The position numbers were made by a program, and so were the translations under genes. Below are positions 1 through 12,300 of a stretch of 64,000 nt of DNA, one piece after another. Below the pieces are notes generated by a model. The model searched no databases and was not told the origin of the DNA. It worked only from the letters and a program-made list of their open reading frames with translations. Source of the stretch: Culex pipiens pallens (taxonomy: Eukaryota; Arthropoda; Insecta; Diptera; Culicidae); assembly GCF_016801865.2 (NCBI RefSeq), contig NC_068938.1, positions 212,377,734-212,441,733 of the forward strand. Direction: 5' to 3'. Within the stretch, counting starts at the first letter, position 1, and every line of letters starts with the position of its first letter.

Positions 1-222
1 AAATTATATCGCGTGAACATTGTCAACCAAACCTTGGAGCTGCGTTTATATGTGCGCATCTGGCAAATGACTGCACGTCCCTCTAATGGAGTCCAGCATG
101 CAATGGGTGATAATTTATTTAGCTTTGCAACCGAATCGTCTTGGCCCAATTCCTTCCTAAGCCGTATCGCAATGAACTCTTGCTTTTAAATCCATTTCCC
201 CCTTTCTGTTGTTTGCTTCCAG

Positions 223-373
223 GTGGCGATCGAAATCTTGTCCTTCCGACATCGGTTTTTCACCGGGCCGTGGACCAGATGAAGCGGACGGCCGATTTCA
301 CGTTTGCCGTCGTCCTGAAGCAGGAGCAAGCTAACTCTGGGACCATCGTTTCCTTTTCAAACGGAAACAATAG
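223..373 (+). CDS. NELL: NELL exon: TSPN/laminin-G module, first visible part
   Basis: A polypyrimidine tract and CAG precede the exon and GTAGGT follows it. It enters with two bases of a split codon and leaves with AG, completed to AGG by the next exon. The encoded FTFAVVLKQEQ and TIVSFSNGNNR match the core strands of the NELL TSPN domain. The exon carrying the signal peptide must lie upstream. Confidence 0.85.
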
Positions 374-3300
374 GTAGGTTTCTCGTTCAATTCGATGTCG
401 TTTGATTCTCCATTTTTCCGAACTTTCTACTCCCCCGCCCCGATTCCCAGTTGTCCCCTTTCTTTTTTATTTAACAACACACACCCCCCGATTATTCCGA
501 GGAAGCCAATGAACCTCTGTCGTTAATGAGCCCGCAAGGAGTTCAGTAATGAAGAAGAATCATGGCCAATAAAACCGGCCCGTCATTAGCTTCTAATTCA
601 CTTTCCCGTTTGACTTTAATTTCCTGTCCCGAGTGTCCCCCTTATTTTTCTCAACCCCGAATACAATCGTTGACAGTTGATTGTCCCTCGAGAACAATTC
701 CACCGCACAACAGTCAACGATTGTGCTCTGGCCAGCCCCACCCTCCCTCACTCCCCTCTTTCTTTCTCTCTATATCGATACTCTTACTATCTGACTCTTC
801 TCTAATCCTAATCGAAACAATGTAATAATTAATATTAATGTTAAGGTATTTAGAATTACAATCAAGTGGAAGACGTGACGAAATACGTTTTCATTACACA
901 CACATAACAGCAGCGGGCGAGCCGCTGATGCGCTACGAGTCCTTCCCGTATCGGCTTGCGGACGACGCCGAGCACAAGGTGGCGCTAACGGTCAGCGGCA
1001 CCGAGGTGCAGCTCTACATCGACTGCCATCCACTGTATAAGCGAGTGATGCATTTTTTACCAGATAGAAATTTTAGTGCTTCCAATATGCAATTATTCGT
1101 CGGACAAAGAAACTCAAATAGTCATTATTTATTTAAGGTGAGCATCTAGGCTGCACAATTATTGCTTGTTTTTTTTTCGGAAAAGTGTGACGCCACGCTC
1201 GAAATGTTTTGTAGAATGTCGTGGAAAATGGACTTGGATAACCAAACGTTACTCCGAATGCTGATAAAATTCAGATCAAAAATGATTATTTTCATTGTAC
1301 GGAATTTAACATTTAATTCAACAGTTATTAAATTGTTTTTTGAAAGCTATAAAGAAAACTACACTTTGTAGCTATCCTGCTATTCACAAACAATTGTCAC
1401 GTTAATTTTGTATTGTGTATAACAATTTGTTTACCAAAATTAGATTACACATACAAGTTTCTATAATTTTTTTAAATAATTAAAAAGTAAAGTAATTTTT
1501 AGCTAACCCTTAACACCTTGCAACTATTTTTTTTTTCTAATGATCGATCGATTTCTAAAATTGGTTATTTTTTATTTTGTTGCGCTTCCGTTCAAGATGG
1601 AGTTGTTATATTGTTCATTAATAATAGAAGTCCAGACTTTAATTTTACTTCGTATAATCGAAACACGCAGATAAAAAAAATCATATTTTTGTCAGTCGAG
1701 CATAAGTATAACCCATTCAATACTCTAAAATGATTCAGAATGTTTTAATCCAAGATGGTGGCCAAAATGGCGGTGTGAAAACACATTGAATAAATGCATG
1801 TTTTTAATTTAAAGGGCATTTCTTCATACAATTCGTATGTTCAATCATTTTTTTGAAGATGCTAAAAAATTTCACAAAACAACGTATTTTTGAAAAAAAA
1901 TACTCAGATTTCAGTCATTACAATTTGGGTATCAAACGATCAGAATTTTTTCAAACATTTCAAAATATTTAGTGACAACATTTTTTGGAAATACTCAAAA
2001 ATTTCACAAAACTACGTATTTTAGAAAAAAGACTCATAATTTCCGTTTTTTACAATATGGGTAAAACGGTATCAAACAATCAGGATTTTTCATACATTTC
2101 GAATGTAATATCAACATTTTTTGAAAGTACTCAAAATGTTAACAATACTACGTATTTTCAAAACTAATACTCAAAATAACAGTTTTTTTACAATATAGGT
2201 TTCAAATGATCGGGATTTTTTCACACATTTCAATGTTATAACGCAAATTTGTAAAAAATCTCAAAATTTCCACCATACCGCGTATTTTTCAAAAAACTAC
2301 ACAATTTTTTTATAGTTTTTTTCAAAAAATGTTGTTATTTTATTTTAAATGTATGAAAAATCACGATCGTTTGAAATCCATATTATAAAAACGGAAATTA
2401 TGAATATTTTTTCAATAATACGTAGTTTTAAGATTTTTTTTTGTATTTTCAAAAAATATTGTTGTTACATTCGAAATGTATGAAAAAAAAACTTGATCGT
2501 TTCATACCCATATTGTAAAAACAGAAATTTTGAGATTTTTTACGAAAAAAAACGTAATTTTGTGAAAATGTTGAGTGTTTTCAAAAAATGTTGTTATTAC
2601 ATTCGAAATGTATGAAAAAACACCGATCGTTTGATACACATATTGTAAAAAACTTAAATTTGGAGTATTTTTTTTCTAAAATACATATTTCGTGAATATT
2701 TTGAGTATTTCAAAAAAAGTTTTTATTACATTCGAAATGTCTGAAATAATCCTGATTGTTTGATACCCATATTGTTAACACTGAAATTTTGAGTATTTTT
2801 TTTTTTTCAAAATACGTAGTTTTGTGAAAATTTTGTGTGTTTTCAAAATGTGTTGTTACAACATTCGAAATGTATGAACAAATCCCGATCGTTTGATACC
2901 CAATTTTGAGTTTTTTTTTAAATACGTAATTTTGTGAAAATTTGAAATGTTTTCAAAAACATGATTTTACATTCGAAATGGATGAAAAAATTCCAATCAT
3001 TTGATACCCATATTGCAATAACAATCCCATATTGCAATAACAATCCCATATTGCAATAACAATAATTTTGAGTATTTTTCGAGAAACATTACATTTTCAA
3101 AATATAGGAAAAATACTTTTTTTTGTGAAATTGTTTATGAAATTATAATTTGAATGGATAGCTGACATCTTCCCGATTCCAAAACACTATAATTTTTTGA
3201 TGTTTGCATATTTTTTCATAAGATTAAAGCCAATGTCTCCCATATAGCCAAAATCCCATAAGCTCTGTGCTTCAGTTAAGCACTGGATCGAATTAAAACC

Positions 3301-6300
3301 GGGGCAGTGCAAAACCGAGGCGTGCAAAACCGGGGCATGACTGTACCGTTTTTTATTATTAGCTGTAAATAACTATAGAAACTTATATGGTCAAATCAAT
3401 TTTAAGCTTTTAAAATAATAGAATCGTTATTTATCTTTAAATAACATAAAAAAAATTGAGCTTGCTAAAAAATCAATAGAATTAGATTTTTCATGAAAAA
3501 CATCATTTTTTATTTGACATCTAAATAAATTTAGAAGCATGAATCAAAAAATAATCAAAATTTACTAATAAATTTGTTATACTCAAAATGTCTACAAAAT
3601 TGAAACTGCGCTTCCGCAATTACACTTTTCATATTTTTTTTAAGTCTGCTTCTTGAGTAATTTTGAAATCTTTTCTACCATTCTCAGTATGGTTGGTTTC
3701 TTACTATTGATATTTCTACAAGAAAATCATCAACCTATTACCGTTATATTGGTTTTCTGGAAAATATCGTAAATCTTGTAAAAAATCGATTGCATAGCGT
3801 TTTTAGTTCAAATTATAACTTGAAAATTAAATTAACTTTCAAATAGCTTTATTTTCACAAATATTGTTTTCGAAATGTACAGATAAAATTTAAAAGCACC
3901 AAATTTTCATGCGCCAATAGATATGCTACTATTCATACAATTTACAGTGTGACTTGTGTGAAGTGTCCCTACCTCCTGTTTTTTTTTCTCAAATTCAAAG
4001 CATTAGATTTTAAAAGGGGGTTTATTTTACATCAAGTGGACCATGTTTTAAATGATTTGAAATATATATGTTACTTGAAGGTTCTGAGTTATTTAACCAC
4101 AAAATCACATACATTTAAACAAAACTCACAAAAAAAACATGTTTGTCCTATTTACGAATACAAAGTTTTCTTTCTGATCATAATTTTCAATAAAAGAAGA
4201 CTTGTCCCATTGTCAAACTATACGAAATAATATAGAGTGGAGATTTTTTTGTTATTTTATTTTTACTTGGATTGATCATCTCAAAATTTTATTCCTGTAT
4301 CCACCGAACAAACAGTAATGTCTGTTTGTTGATGAGTTACTAAACATTTGTTACAATAGGATACAATGATCTCAATGATTTCTAACTTTATACATAAAAA
4401 TGGCAAACTATCTCTCCCTAAGAATGCAAACATTTCGAGCGAAAGCGTCACTCTTTTCCCGACCACTCTACTGGAAAGCCCTCACCTGGCAAAAACTCTT
4501 CCACCAGAGCCCACCCACACCCACCACAACCACATATCGTTTCACGTTAAAATAACTCAACCTGGACTCTTTTTCCATCCCCTCACCACCACCAACCAAA
4601 CGACCAATCAACCAACAAACCCCGCGAATTCAATGGCAACTTGGAACTCAAATGTGCTGCTGCTGACCTGCACCGTGGGCCACCACCCCTAATGCATCAA
4701 AACCGATTACGCAGGGTGATTTAAAAGATTTACGTATTATCACCGGCCCGTACGGTTATTTATCACAATGTGAACTAATGGATGCACAATGCCCCACCTG
4801 TGGGCAGTTTTTAGAGTACGAAAAAACGTTAGCAAAATTTCAACAATCCTTACTAAGTCTACAGGTTCAGGTGAGTTTCATCCCCTGAGTGAAAGTTCGA
4901 TGAGTTCCACTAACCCAGTTGCCTTTTCATTAGCTAGTGGCTGCAGAGAACCGTATCACACACTTAGAGAAATGTGATTGTAAAAAATCATGCCTAATTG
5001 ACGGTACAAGCAAAGACGACGGTGATATATGGGATATAGGTTGTAGTCAGTGTAAATGCGAGAGTGGCGTCGTCACGTGTGGTCCAAGACCATGTCCAGA
5101 GGTTAAGTGTAAACATCCAGTATTAGAGAAGGGTGCATGTTGTCCTAAGTGTTTAAGTAAGTACGAGCGAAACTGTAGCGAATTCTTGTTTTATTACCAA
5201 CTGTTTGCGAAAAAGCACATCTCAGCAAGTCTCAAAACAGTCAAAGCTTCCCTCTCACTCTCACTCAGCAGGTACCTCGTGTCGACAGATAAATAACCTC
5301 ACTTTTAATGGCTCAGCCGACCGGCTAACCAACCAACAACCTACCGGTCAGCAAGTCAGCTAGTAGCGTACCCAGGGATCGATCATTCCCAATCGACTAA
5401 ACACTAATCCTTTATTTTACGATACCTCAATTAATTATCAATTCATTGTGAGTCGTTGTGCCTGTGTCGTGTCGGTGGACGAAAACGGCAGGTAGTACTC
5501 TCCGTCGGACTTGTTGGCCGGCTTTACTGCCGATAGATTATTTTATATCTCTTAATAAACCACCTCACCTCACAACGACAATCTCCCTCGAACGATGCAC
5601 CGACCACACGAGAATGAATTACTACCATCTTTTTACGACTCTTTGCCTGCGTGTGTACATTTCAAAGTTCTGTGTTTTACAGCCACACACAAGCGTTTCT
5701 TAATGGGGGTCCCCCCCCCCCCTGCCTAACATGGCGGAAAGTTCGCCATACCTGTCGATAAATTGTCATTTACGCAACGCGCGCGCTATTACTACCGACT
5801 GCGCCAAACTATGCATTTCACCGCTAATCAAGCGTTGAAGAATGGAGCAGCGCGGCCATTCACGACGGAACGACTTGCGCCAAAGTGAGACATTAAAAGC
5901 CGCGGTGGCGACCTGCTGAGTTTGCGGAAAATGGCTTTGGCATTGAGGCCGGCTTGAGTGGGACTTTGGCAGCAGGGTAATGAGGAATAATGTCAGTGGG
6001 ACTCTGTGGTTCTACTTATGGTACGATATCAGTTGGTGCATCTATCTGCTTCAGTCGTAATGGTATGATTTGTGAACCGGTGAACACCGGCAGGTGGTCT
6101 GTCGTAAAGCTGTGACCAGCCAAGGTGTTGGCGAAACAATCTGCGATGTCGGGTCTTGTTAAAGGGGGTAAATTAGCGTACGGGGGACAATTAATTGTAA
6201 TTGATTGAGCTTAAGTTATTGCCCAAACGTAATGCTTGTAACAACATTGTAACGGATGATAAATGTGAATGAAGAGGCAGCTAATAGGATTGGAATTTGT

Positions 6301-9300
6301 GACAATATCTTGATGGAATTGCGTGTTCGAAGGAGAATGCCATAGGCATAAAGACATCAACGCTCAGCTAATTGTTTTGCCATTTGAAGTTACTGAAAGA
6401 GTTATTATAAAAATTCGTGAGCGAATTTAGGAGCTTGATTAACACAACTCAGCAACGAACGACATCACTTTTTAGCTTGACACCCCTTTTACACGGAGTT
6501 CACACACACTACCAAACATTTGATAGTGTGCGTGAGCGCCGTGTAAAAAGAGCCAGTTCGTCATTTTTTAGTTTGAATTCGACCAACCAACTGGGTACAA
6601 ACTAAAAAAGTTTCAAACGAAAAAGTTACCAACCAATGGATGTTGAGTATAAACGTTTCAGTTTCGTCCAGGTATGACAGATTTTTTCTAAAGAATTGAA
6701 TTTTAGATATAGATTTATATCTAAATTATAGATAGATGGTATGAAAACCCACTTGAAGCAACCATTTGCACTTTTCGTATTTTACTACCCCTACAGATAT
6801 ACGTGGGGACGCATGGTTGTATTATATTGTTATATTGTATGATGATTCAATACCATTTATACGAGAAATTTACAATTTGTTTATTGGCAGAGAGTTCACT
6901 AAAATTCCATTTCTTCGATTGAATCATGTTCAGGTAGCCCGTATCTACCATTCCTTGACCAAAACGAAGCGTTTACTGACATCAACTTCAAAAATGTCGA
7001 GTTGTTTAATTCCAAGTTTCTGTAATTTCAATCATTTTTTTTAGAGCTAAAAAAATTGTAAGTAAATGTATTTTTTATTCTTTATATTAAATAGCCATTA
7101 TCCCTCTATCAATAGAATACAGAAATTGAAGTTATTGTTTATCAAAATAAGTATTTCAGAGAGTCGAAATGTTAAATGTTGAAATAAATTATTTGGAAAT
7201 ATGCCAAAAAGCTTTCCTTTATTGTATGAATGAAATTAGACCTGAGTTCAACGGAAAACAATTAAAAATGCATTTCCCTGCGTTGATAATCACTTTGAGC
7301 ATGATTGAAACGCTGTACAGGTCCAAAAAATGTTAATTTTTTTAAGAAAAGGTTTTTTTTCGCAAAAACTTAGATTTTTTGAAATAAATGTTTGAAAAAT
7401 AACTGAACTGGTGTATCATGCATCTTACAACGCTTTTTTCGTTGAAATGTTGAAACATTGTCAAGCAATCTAAATTTTCAATTTCCATTTCCATTTTGGG
7501 GGAAAAAAATGTTACCGTCATCTGGGGCTAATTGGGACAACAGTTTGAATAGGGACAGCACGTTTCAGAGCAGTTGAAAGTTTCATATTTGGAAATGGAT
7601 GTACACATTTCGTTGCTCTGAGTCTGGTCTATCAGAAACCACACAAAAATATCAAAATATTAGGCTGCAACATTGCCAAAACAGCTTTCCCAATTCGCCC
7701 CATGTGGCCCGATTCACCCCAGATGACGGTACAGAAAAAAGAATAAATTATATTGAAAGAATATCAAAATAATTGAATTATGTTCCGATTCAGACTTCTT
7801 CTCATGTGTTTATGTTTGAAAAATGGTAAAACTCACACATTTTTACCAATACAAAAATAAAAAAAATGTTGATGGAACGGAAAAACTCATCGATATATCA
7901 CAGAAATAAAATAAAACTAAATGAAATTCTTTAAAATATTTTTGAGGTTAGACTTTTTCACATAATAGTAGTCGCACGAGTTGTACATTTATTCAACGAG
8001 GTTTACGACGGGTGCTGAAAAAATCAAGTTTTGCAACGAGTTGCTTATAACTTTTTTTGCAATTCCTAAAAAGGCTTTTTGAATAGAAAATTGTGTCAAA
8101 CATCCATGTGTTAAGTAAACTCACCGTTCAAAACAAGAAATATTGAAAAATGTTACATTTTGACACGAGTGCTAAAAAGTTCAATGATGGAAAGTGGAAC
8201 TTTTCAGCACTAATGTTGAAAGGTATACATTTTCCATTCTGTTAGTTTTGGTAAAAAAAAGTTATTTCACGAAGGAATTGCAATATAAAACATTTCCATT
8301 CGACCTTTTGAGATTCAACCTTTTGTCTCACATGCAATCGACGCAAGAACTTCGCAACGAATCTAAAACTTTGAGAAAAAAAATATTTGAAAATTTCCAA
8401 ATGCGCTGTCTGCTTTAAATGCTAGCAGAACTGATATCGTACCATGTCCCATAACTAATCTTAATTCTTCATTACCCTGAAATTATTTCTAAAAATTTGC
8501 AAATTAAAATTTTCTCAATTAGCAAGCTCTAATAATTCATTCTTTCCTCTAACCCCACCCTTTTCTTGCAGAAAATTGTTATATTAATAAGAAAGACTAT
8601 GAACACGGCGATAAGCAGATCCTAGGCTGTAGAAACTGCTCGTGCATAGACGGCAATATGTTGTGTGATATGCTGCAGTGTCCGGAGCTCAAGTGCCCCC
8701 CGGAGCAGCAACTGTCGGTGACGGACGAGTGCTGTAAATTTTGTCAAGGTATAGTTGGCCACCAGTCGTCCCAACAAGAGCCACAACCACAACTGCCACA
8801 TCAGCCTCACCAGCTGCGGCACCATTACCTCGGCACGCCCTCCAGCTCTACCTCCGTCCTCCGGGTCGTCGTGGACCCGCTCCGGGAAGACCCGGACGAC
8901 GCTGGTGGCGGCAGTGACGTCGAGGACGAGAGGCTACTGCAAGAACAGCTGCAGCTGCAACCGGACCGGGAACGGGAGGTTGAGGATGGGGAGGACGAGG
9001 AGCAGCAAACCGGGCCAAGTTCCGGAATAGTTGGCAACAGCAATAGTCATGAGAACCGCGAGCTAGAGCAAGAGCTCGAATTCGAGCAGTTTGTGGAAGT
9101 CGAGCAGGATGAGCTGCGGGAGGCCACCTTCGACACGAAATTCGTTGAAGACAACCGATAGTGTTGCGATGGCAAACATTTTAGAGTCTAGTTCATTTGT
9201 TACGTTTGTTGAGACGTTCTGAGAGCTCTTGCCAAAATCAGGTCTCACTGTACTTGGTTTAATGTGTTTTAACATTACATCTACTGTTTCTTCTTGTTCT

Positions 9301-12300
9301 CTCTTCTTCTCTCTTCCTAGCATAAATCTTGCGTTAATGTTTGAAACTATGTTCTAAGTTAGAAGATGTTACCACGTTACCTCTTAACATAATCATTCCA
9401 AAAAATCGTTCCACCAATACGCTTTTAATTAATTGTATGACCTATTGCTGGTTGCTAACCCAAAACTGCTCCCAATGTCGACAAATCCAACCTTCTTGGG
9501 TCTTCCATAAACGCCAAACTGTAATAATACTAACCGTTTTCAACTTTATTTCTGCTCTTCTCTTTACAAAATCTGCTTGCTTTCGGAAAAAAAACAAAAC
9601 AAAACCTCTGCCTGCGCTACCCCAAAAAACTCTTCAATCAATCGAAATTTCTCCCCCTTCTGAAATCATCCATCATCGTGACCACGTGGAACATTGGCTG
9701 TGCGTGCTTAAACCTAACCAAAAAAAAAAAACAAATCCTTCAAAACTAAAATAAAACATCGCCAAATAACCGCCTCTCACCACGGACTAACCCAACTCTT
9801 TGGGCGGGCGTTCAACGAACTTTCGGCCGATTGGAATCCATCAAAATTTGCAACAAAAAAAAACCCCAAAATCAGGAGTGGACTATTGCTCAAAGGGTCA
9901 CGCATGTCATACTAACGCTACGTGTCTTAATCTTAACACCAAGTACACGTGTACCTGTCGCTCGGGCTTCCACGGAGATGGGTATGAATGCTCTGGTAAG
10001 TTCTGCTTAGTATCATCAAACGCATTTTTTAACCTCCAATAAACCACATTCCATCGTAATCCAACCTCCCTCGAATCCGCGGAAGAGAGTTCATACACAA
10101 AACAGATATACACAAGAATACACACACACACTGAAACAAGTTCAGACATCAACATCAAATGGTGTTAAAGTTGATTCTAATCAGGGTGACTTAACCAACA
10201 GTAAAACAAAACGCATTCATCTATCTAATCCCGAGTAAACTCTTGACCTAATTCGGGGTCAGTCAGGTAACCACTTCGAACCAGCGCGCCGCCGTCAAGA
10301 AAACATTCAATTACTAATTCGATAACCCCCACCAGGTGAAGAGGGTGACACACAGGAAACACACTCATCATCATTTGCCGGCGCTCGGTGGGTCAACAAC
10401 CCACCACCCACAAACCACAAATACATACAGAACAACATTTACACATACACAGAAATACACTTGGTCAGGTGCTGCATCTAATCAACACCATTGTAACCAA
10501 CCAACCAAACCCTAAAAAACCACAATCATCATCCTAAAATCATAATCTGCTGCCGCTGCTACTACCTTAGACCCGGAGCGAAAAGCCGGTGCTAATAACT
10601 GGTACTTTGAGAAACAGAATATCATTAACGAAATGGGAAAGTTTTGACCCCCTCATCCTTCTCTCTCTCACACACACAATTACAACCCCGTAGAAGTAGG
10701 GCAAATTGGGTTAACAAGAAATTCTAATAACCAACCCCTTACAAAACATCATCCCCAATCCATCTCCACCCAACTCTGCAGTCTTCACACCCTATCCAAA
10801 AGACCGGTTACAATGCCGGTATGTGGCGCGTGGTAAACAGAGCAACGTCTCCCCACCCTTGGCAGGACCTTTCTCCTGAAATGGGGAGAAAATGGTTCGT
10901 AATTAGGTGCCATTAACGTGGTCTCCCCCCTAGCTCTTGCTCTTGTAAGCAGTTATTAGCCCCTTTGGATTATGGTCTCCCCTCTTAGCAAAGCAACTTT
11001 GTGGGAAAATTTTTTGCTTGAGGTTATTTGATTTCGTTTTTGGATTAACACTTCATATTTCACGTGTTAATATTGGCTACATTCCTATGTTTTCTTTCAT
11101 GGAAAAATGCTTTTATAAATTCTAAGAAATTTTGAAACTAAAATTTACATTCTACCACAACAAACAAAATGAGTTCCATCAATCTAGAAATCTTCAATGA
11201 TAACAGAAATGTGGAAATGTTGACTTTTTGAAGTAACTCATCATATTAAAAATTATTTCTCAGAAAAAAATCACAAAAAATGCAAATAAAAGGCTTCAAT
11301 CATACTCGAAAAAGGATATTTTTCCGAAAAGAACATAGTTTCGAAAGCTTATTTATTTTAGAGGTTTCATTTGATTTCGTTTATTACCATAGAATGTTTA
11401 GATATGCCTTTCGTTAATTAACAGAAATAACATGCATTCAGACTTAACTGAAATTTTAACGCTCTTTGAAGAAAAAAAATCTAGAGATCACTCAAGCAAT
11501 AAGTGCAATATTTCATGAGCCTCAAATGATTGTTTCAATAGATTTCAGGATGAAATCAAAATTTACTATTTCATCAGAACAATTTTTAAAATATTTTTAT
11601 ATGTTTTAGCTATCACATTATTAATTCGAACTAATTTAAGAAATAACCAAAATTTTCTAAAAACAAAACACAAATTTGTTGTTTGTAAAATTTAGATATA
11701 AAATAATCGTAAATTTCTCAAAGATATCGGAAGTAGTTGCATTTTTATAAATACCGTCAGTGGGGGTGACATTGGGTCTGGGGGGTGAGATTGGGTCAAA
11801 GTGATTTTTTACGGATTTTACCATTTCTCAGGTTCTTCTCAATGAAAATGAATTCTGTTGAAAGGGTTGTGTAGGGGACATCTTAAGATTACTTCGCTGA
11901 AAAAATCTCGTTCCTATAACACATCCTGTTATTTTGGCAGCTGTCTCAAGTTGGGGTACGTTTTTGGCCAAAAATGACCTCTCGAAAAATCATTTTTCTT
12001 ATATTTTTGTTAGAATTGCTCGAAAACTACCCAAATTTTTGAAAATCTCCACTTCAAACATTGTAGCGCTTCAATACGATTCCCTCGAACAAGAAACACT
12101 GTTGGATGACTTGTTTTTACCATATCGTTGTATTTGAGCATCATTTAAGTTTCATTTGACCCAATGTCACCCCCTCTAAGGGGTGAGATTGGGTCAATTT
12201 TCAAACAGTTGGCATTTAAGGTAGTGTTCATCAAAATCCACCATATTTTGGGAAAATGTTAGTAAACTATCTTAGAACAAATCTACGTTGCAAGATTTTC

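Larger units (their letters stand above)
1138..4714 (+). other. NELL intron with AT-rich repeats
   Basis: 3.6-kb intron. It contains an inverted tandem array (about 1806-3090), a 19-bp triplication (3006-3064), a fragment related to the 20.7-kb pogo-like element (about 3170-3350), and otherwise AT-rich sequence. No exon-like or RNA-gene signal was seen. Confidence 0.7.
5157..8571 (+). other. NELL intron
   Basis: 3.4-kb intron. About 5300-6400 is mostly unique, with a poly-C run near 5709. A hairpin lies at about 6460-6595, a dispersed repeat at about 6740-7010, a MITE at 7513-7731, and AT-rich sequence up to the acceptor. No extra exon could be supported. Confidence 0.65.

Noticed and set aside
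5440..5499. Possible extra NELL exon (CACVVSVDENG frame before GTAGTA)
   Set aside because: No acceptable acceptor in the right phase, and the 5156 to 8572 junction already reconstructs the family pattern.
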